Positions 59,100 through 64,000 of a stretch of DNA of 64,000 nucleotides are shown here, piece after piece (the first letter of the stretch is position 1; the number at the start of each line of letters is the position of its first letter). The position numbers and the translations under genes are program-made. The notes beneath the pieces were generated by a model. That model did not search any database, was not told the DNA's origin, and saw only the letters and a program-made list of their open reading frames with translations. Source of the stretch: Owenia fusiformis (Eukaryota; Annelida; Polychaeta; Sabellida; Oweniidae); contig CAIIXF020000011.1 in the NCBI GenBank assembly GCA_903813345.2, forward strand, positions 5,420,571 through 5,484,570, given 5' to 3'.

Positions 59100-59420
59100 A
59101 TTATCAATATTTCCACTATTGAGCCCTTTCTAGTCAAAAAGCTGAAGATTATTGAAGAGGAGATATTTTCTATGAACTTCTATTTATTATAAATAGTTGT
59201 TGACTACCATAAATCACGCCGTTCCACCATCGCTGGATGTATCTTGTATGGCCGTGCACATTATCAATATTTCCACTAATGAGCCCTTTCTGTTAGTCAA
59301 AAAGCTGAAGATTATTGAAGAGGAGATATTTTCTATGAACTTCTATCTATTATAAATAGTTGTTGACTACCATAAATCACGCCGTACCACCATCGCTGGA
59401 TGTTTCTTGTATGAATGTAT
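59100..59420. repeat. Tandem duplication of about 162 bp, unit 2
   Basis: Same arrangement as 18443-18766; both repeats share GAAGATTATTGAAGAGGAG and CATCGCTGGATGT. Confidence 0.7.
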
Positions 59421-60085
59421 CGCTGACGGATACAAAATGGCGGTTCAATATGTTGCTTATACTTTTTTGGCCTAAAATAAGAATGCTATCATGGCAAATA
59501 CATTGTATGATTTGCTTCATATACACTGTACGGTCTTGGTCAACAGTACTTTCAAGGATTACAATATCGGTTTACAATTTTGCCAGTTGGTGGGCCCATA
59601 ATCACTCCGGAACACCCTGACACCGGTAAAGGCAGATACCGTTGTCACAAATGGCTGATGTAACCGTCGCTTCAACTCTTTAATCACTTGGTTCTCATTT
59701 CGCAGGACCTCCTCGACGCTAATTCTGTGCATGTATTAAGCTCCGTGATGGTGTCTTATATGAAATACATTATTTTGTAATCCCGATTTTACAGCACATT
59801 TAACCCGCATTAAACGTCATCATTTATACAGCATCCATTGTCCTGTGTCATATTTTGATCGGTAAAATTAAAGCCTTTGATTCAATGATAGACAATTATA
59901 TAACTATACGATAACTAGAAAGACAGTTTGATTGATTATTGTACGAACGGAATTTAATCTAGGTGCTCTATTCAACATGCAGGTAATGAAAATGAATCAA
60001 ATACCAATCTGTAGCCGCCAATTGTGACAAAGGTAGTTCACAATGCCAGGAGTAAGATTCTTCCAGGTGTATCTAAAATTGATTA

Positions 60086-60621
60086 CACTCCCCTCCATAA
60101 GTTTGGCAATCTTAGCTCCCCCATTGAACTACGTGTTAAAGCCTCTTTACGTTTGAATTTTTGTTTACTTGACCTGCGATGAAATTACTTATAATATTGA
60201 TGGAAACGTAGCTTGACTTTATTTCCAATATCTCCAAATTTTCCCAATTTTTTCTTCGATTACGATAGGTCGAAAATTGATGATATATTCAATGATTTGG
60301 GAAATGGTGGTAATTTTGCAAGACCTCTGAGTGATTGATATTCTGGCATATGACTTGCGGCACACCTACCATTTCCCATTGGTTAACATGGGAATGTCGA
60401 TTTTCAAAAAATCATCAAATTTATCATCAATTTTCAATCTATTGTAATTGAAGAAAAAGTTGAGAACATTTGGGGATATTGGGAGTAAAGTCAAATTACG
60501 TTTCAATCAATAGTGTAAGTATTTTCATCAAAGGTTAAGTAAATAAAAATTCAAAAGTAAAGAGGCTTTAACACGTAGTGCAATGGGGGAGCTAAGGTTA
60601 CCAAACTTTTCGAGGGGAGTG
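60086..60621. mobile_element. CACTCCCC-family MITE, unit 2 copy
   Basis: Orthologous to 19427-19974, flanked by TA (60084-60085, 60622-60623), 536 bp, arms of about 85 bp. No coding sequence. Confidence 0.8.
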
Positions 60622-60623
60622 TA

Positions 60624-62240
60624 ACTTGATGCTAATAACATTGTCATTAAAAATGAGTACATTGTCAAGTTTTAATGTGAATTTAATTGTGAGGTACGTA
60701 CATGTATACATATGTGCATGTGACAAACTCCCCAACCAGTTGTTAAGGCATTCTGATTCAATGTCTGTTTGGATTGGCTAGGTCAAACAACATTTTCCTT
60801 TTTAAGAGTGTAACGAAGCCCTCATTAATGCGTTATCAGAGGGTAAGAGTACAAGTTACTTGTCCCTGATTTTTAGTCTTTAACATTTTTGCGGACGGTG
60901 TCCGGCAGTAGGCGGTCGGCGTTCGAGGTTCGGCGTCTCTTACAACTTCCAACAACTGGTGGTGACACTCTTTCATGTGATCGGTCATTGTTTTGAATTT
61001 GACGTCATCCCCATGGAACTATTAGCACAGAAAATGAAATATAGCCCCATTAGTGGAATTATTTCCGAAACATATTTGTAATAATGCTGAATGTATGTAA
61101 AGCCTTGACTGAGTATACCCAAACGGGGATAATATATGTTCCTGAGCATGTTATTTGAGCTACAAAGATTAATGATGCGCTACCTATTATCTGATTTATT
61201 CCATTAATCTCTTTGATTATCGCTTATGCCCTTTTATATCAATTTGTGATTAGCATGATGAAATTATGTTTTTTACGCACAATGTACCCTTTGGAATTTT
61301 GCCTCTTGTCAAGCTCTTTCTCTTATTTTGAATCAGACAGTCAGCAATCGATATTATTAAAAACAAAACTTTTTAAAATATGCATATATGATAAAAGGGG
61401 ATAATACAAAGCTTGGAATGCTTTTAACTCGACGTGTCAGCCTCCGGAAAATAGTTGTTCATTAATGCATTTTTGGACAGTGCATTATTCTCTACCGCCC
61501 TGGATGGATTTAATGCCAGTAGCGCCTTTAATCATCGTGTTGTCTCCAATATATAAATAATTTACACGTTACCATTGTCATTCTTTCCGAAGAGTATCTC
61601 TTCCCTGTGTTGACACGATACTCAATGTGCCTTTGACGTTTTAAAGTATCGAGAGAAGGGTGTCAATATCAAGGAAAAAGAACGAAAGTAGGCTACTTAA
61701 ACAGTTAGAGGAACGAAAAGTTTCATTTTAAAGGAAACGGGTGAGTGTTTATTTAAAAAAAGGTTTCCTAGATTAAACTCGTTTAAGTAAGCATTTATAT
61801 TCAACGGCAGGGATAACTGCCGACTTAGTCTCTAGTACAGTACTAGTATCTAGGATTTTTCTCATCTTGTCGACAGCCAAAACACTACATTTTGAGTACA
61901 CAGGCAAATTACATTGGACCCCGTACGAGGCTGTACAAGCGAAGCCCCGTTCCCTCAACGGGCTCTGTACAACTTGTACGGGCCAAGTAACGATTCCCGT
62001 AATAATAATTCTCGTTATTTTCGAACTCGAAGTGGCTTGTGATAAGAAGGCCCGTACCCGTAATTTCCGACCCATGAACTTGCCTGTACGGGGCCCGTGA
62101 CGAGACCCGTGATTGCTGGTAATTGAAATAAAATACAGAATACATCAAAATTACATTTCGATTATATGCAAATGTGAATAAATATGTCGTTAATATTTTC
62201 AAAATATCCACAAGCTTGTTTTCGTATGCTGGAACAGTAT
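60624..62240. other. Right part of unit 2
   Basis: No gene recognised. Contains a CGGTCGGCGTTCG patch near 60915 and a CCCGTA-rich block at 61890-62110 matching 25790-25960. The minus and plus open frames near 61770-62211 follow this repeat and are not supported as genes. Confidence 0.4.
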
Positions 62241-62865
62241 AAAGAAAATACTTATACTATTGATGGAAACGTAATTTGACTTTAATTCCAATAGCTCCAA
62301 ATTTTCTCAATTTTTTTCCTCAATTACAATAGATCGAAAGACGAAAATTGATGATAAATTTGATGAATAGGATAGTTTCTAAATAGCAGAAAAATCAATG
62401 AAATCTCATGCTGCCATCTTTTATTCAACTTTTAACTCGGGCTAGAGCTCCATTCATTTACATGCTAAAATCTTGGAAAAGTGGCTTAATTTCATGATTT
62501 ATCAAAGTGTGTTTGTTGAATCTGTATAAAACTTGAATGATATACCACATGATGACCCTGTTTATTTACATGATGTGATTAAACATGCAAATGTTGATTG
62601 ACATACAAATAATCCACGGATTTAAAGAATTTTAGCATTGCATCTATGGACATTTGGCCCAAGTTTTTTTAAATTGTTATAGAAAATTATTCAAATTACA
62701 TAACTGTGTAAATCAAAGCTATTAAAGGAGAAAACATTTCAATGAATTCAAATATGCCATTTAAAAGAAGGTAATGTAAGTCATTGGAGGTCTAATATGC
62801 AAGTCTCTTAAAATCTCACGAAAAACGAGATTTAGCGAGATTTCAAAAGCTATATGGAAACTATA

Positions 62866-63517
62866 CTATTATTGAAAATCGACATTCCCATGTTAACCAA
62901 TGGGAAATGGTAGGTTTGCCGCAAGTCATATGACAGAATATCCATCCATCCGAGTCCTTGCAAAAAATACTAGTTCGGCAGGCAATTGAATTTGCTAACT
63001 TTATTTAACAAAAAATTGATATGTTTCTCCAGGTTCAACAAAATTATAGGGCTTTAAAGTCAAAATTGTTTTTCAAAAAACCTCTCCCATTGAAATAACA
63101 CAGGAGGCGAAAGATTATTTTCAAAAATGACTATGAAGCGCCGTAACTTTAATATTCATCAAATAAACTAAAAAAGTTAGACAATTCAATTTTCTATATA
63201 AAAATATTTTTTGCTGAATCTTTTACTGAAAAGATATCCTGATTTCTGATTTGCCCCGAACCTTTCATTTCCCATTGGATTACATGGGAATGACGATTTT
63301 CAAAAATTCATCAAATTTATCATCAATTTTCGACCTATTGTAACTGAGGAAAAAAATTGAGAAAATTTTGACGTATTGGAAATAAAGTAAAGTTAAGTTT
63401 CCATCAATATTATAAGTTATTTCATCGCCGGTTAAGTAAATAAAAATTCAAACGTAAAGAGGCTTTAACACGTAGTTCAATGGGGGAAAAAGGTTGCCAA
63501 ACTTATGGAGGGGAGTG
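62866..63517. mobile_element. CACTCCCC-family element, left-truncated
   Basis: Matches the right two thirds of the long copy at 2726-3576 and ends AGGGGAGTG before TA (63518-63519). A piece of the left interior lies apart at about 62245-62375. The intact left inverted repeat is missing. Confidence 0.6.
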
Positions 63518-64000
63518 TATATCAGGCTGTAGACTTAATAATCGGAAAACTAGATAAATAAGTTAGTTCAATTAGTTACAATATAATCAAAGGTAGAATT
63601 GTTTTTTTTCTTGCCGGGAAAAGTTACAATATTACGGGTCTCGAACGGGCTCGTACGGTCCACGAATTGAGAAACTACGGGCCTCATACTTGCCTGTACT
63701 GGACTCGTACAAAAACAGTGATGACTACATCAATTTCATTCAATGTACTATAAAGCCACACCTCTCGCTCAGTTTTGCAATGGCGTGTCATTTATTCATA
63801 GAATTATCATAAAACCACGTTTCTCCTCTTTGCAATGGTATGTCATTCATTCACATAAAGTTGTGGTTGGCGGAAAAATCATTGCTTTCGCAAAGAGAGG
63901 CAAAGTCAGCTTATTCATGACCAAGTTTCAAACATTGCAAACTTCAGTGCACTGGAGTATAGGAGCTATTGTAAGAAGGTGTGGCAGGTTTGGCAAAGAC
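63518..64000. other. Intergenic sequence at the window end
   Basis: Holds another CGGGCTCGTACGG-type block at 63640-63715 related to 25790-25960, and two related segments with AATGG(T/C)(A/G)TGTCATT(C/T)ATTCA near 63780 and 63840. No gene recognised. Confidence 0.4.

Larger units (their letters stand above)
42025..62865 (+). repeat. Segmental duplication unit 2
   Basis: Direct partner of 6665-26415, starting ~60 bp right of Harbinger copy C. It carries gene copy 2 and, uniquely, the retrotransposon 46979-52173 and ~230 bp at 58500-58735. It lacks the 8516-8862, 20510-21500 and 21600-25500 segments of unit 1. Confidence 0.85.

Noticed and set aside
1-64000. CRISPR arrays, bacterial operons, tRNA or rRNA genes
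   Set aside because: The repeats present are tandem satellites, minisatellites or transposon ends without spacer-repeat structure; no tRNA cloverleaf or rRNA sequence was recognised by eye, though a tRNAscan-SE run could still find a tRNA-derived SINE.

Overview
This is a eukaryotic window, AT-rich and intron-rich, with short phase-compatible exons, long introns and many DNA transposons and retroelements. EGF-like and fibrinogen-related (FReD) secreted protein exons, GGCCGCCATTTTG-type repeats and mariner, Tc1, PIF/Harbinger, pogo and non-LTR elements point to a marine invertebrate animal. A bivalve, echinoderm or hemichordate would all fit; the sequence alone does not settle which. I see no bacterial operons, rRNA or confident tRNA.

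The backbone is a tandem segmental duplication. Unit 1 (about 6665-26415) and unit 2 (about 42025-62865) each carry one complete copy of the same plus-strand gene. It has seven coding exons plus a probable 5' UTR exon behind a TATA box. The predicted protein is secreted: signal peptide, a four-cysteine EGF-like piece, a 13-residue mini exon, a normal six-cysteine EGF domain, a DUF3011-like domain split over two exons, a Ser/Thr/Pro stalk encoded by an 18-bp minisatellite, and a C-terminal FReD. I derive 484 residues for copy 1 and 511 for copy 2. All splice sites used are GT-AG and all phases agree. The C-terminal, normally ligand-binding, part of the FReD is far more different between the copies than the rest, while part of the intron sequence is almost identical. 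This suggests a diversifying recognition protein combined with local gene conversion.

Copy 2 has received a nearly full-length non-LTR retrotransposon (46979-52173) in its third coding intron, in the same orientation as the gene. Copy 1 keeps the exact empty site. The element has a coiled-coil ORF1, an endonuclease/reverse transcriptase ORF2 overlapping it by 11 nt, and one frameshift before the C-terminal zinc-knuckle-like motif.

The spacer (26.4-42.0 kb) and the left flank are packed with mobile elements: a mariner relic with about 170-bp inverted repeats, a pogo-like element, a tandem array of about 146-bp units, dispersed repeat pairs shared with the left flank, and a cluster of PIF/Harbinger-like elements (36.0-42.0 kb) with TWA target duplications, one carrying a MADF-domain reading frame. 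One Harbinger copy is split by a 3.3-kb insertion whose ends are two nearly identical LTRs in inverted orientation, flanked by a perfect 5-bp target duplication. It contains a tRNA-Pro-type primer binding site and a nested Tc1-like element. This inverted-LTR insertion and the EGF/DUF3011/stalk/FReD gene pair are the most noteworthy items. Identity figures were estimated by eye.
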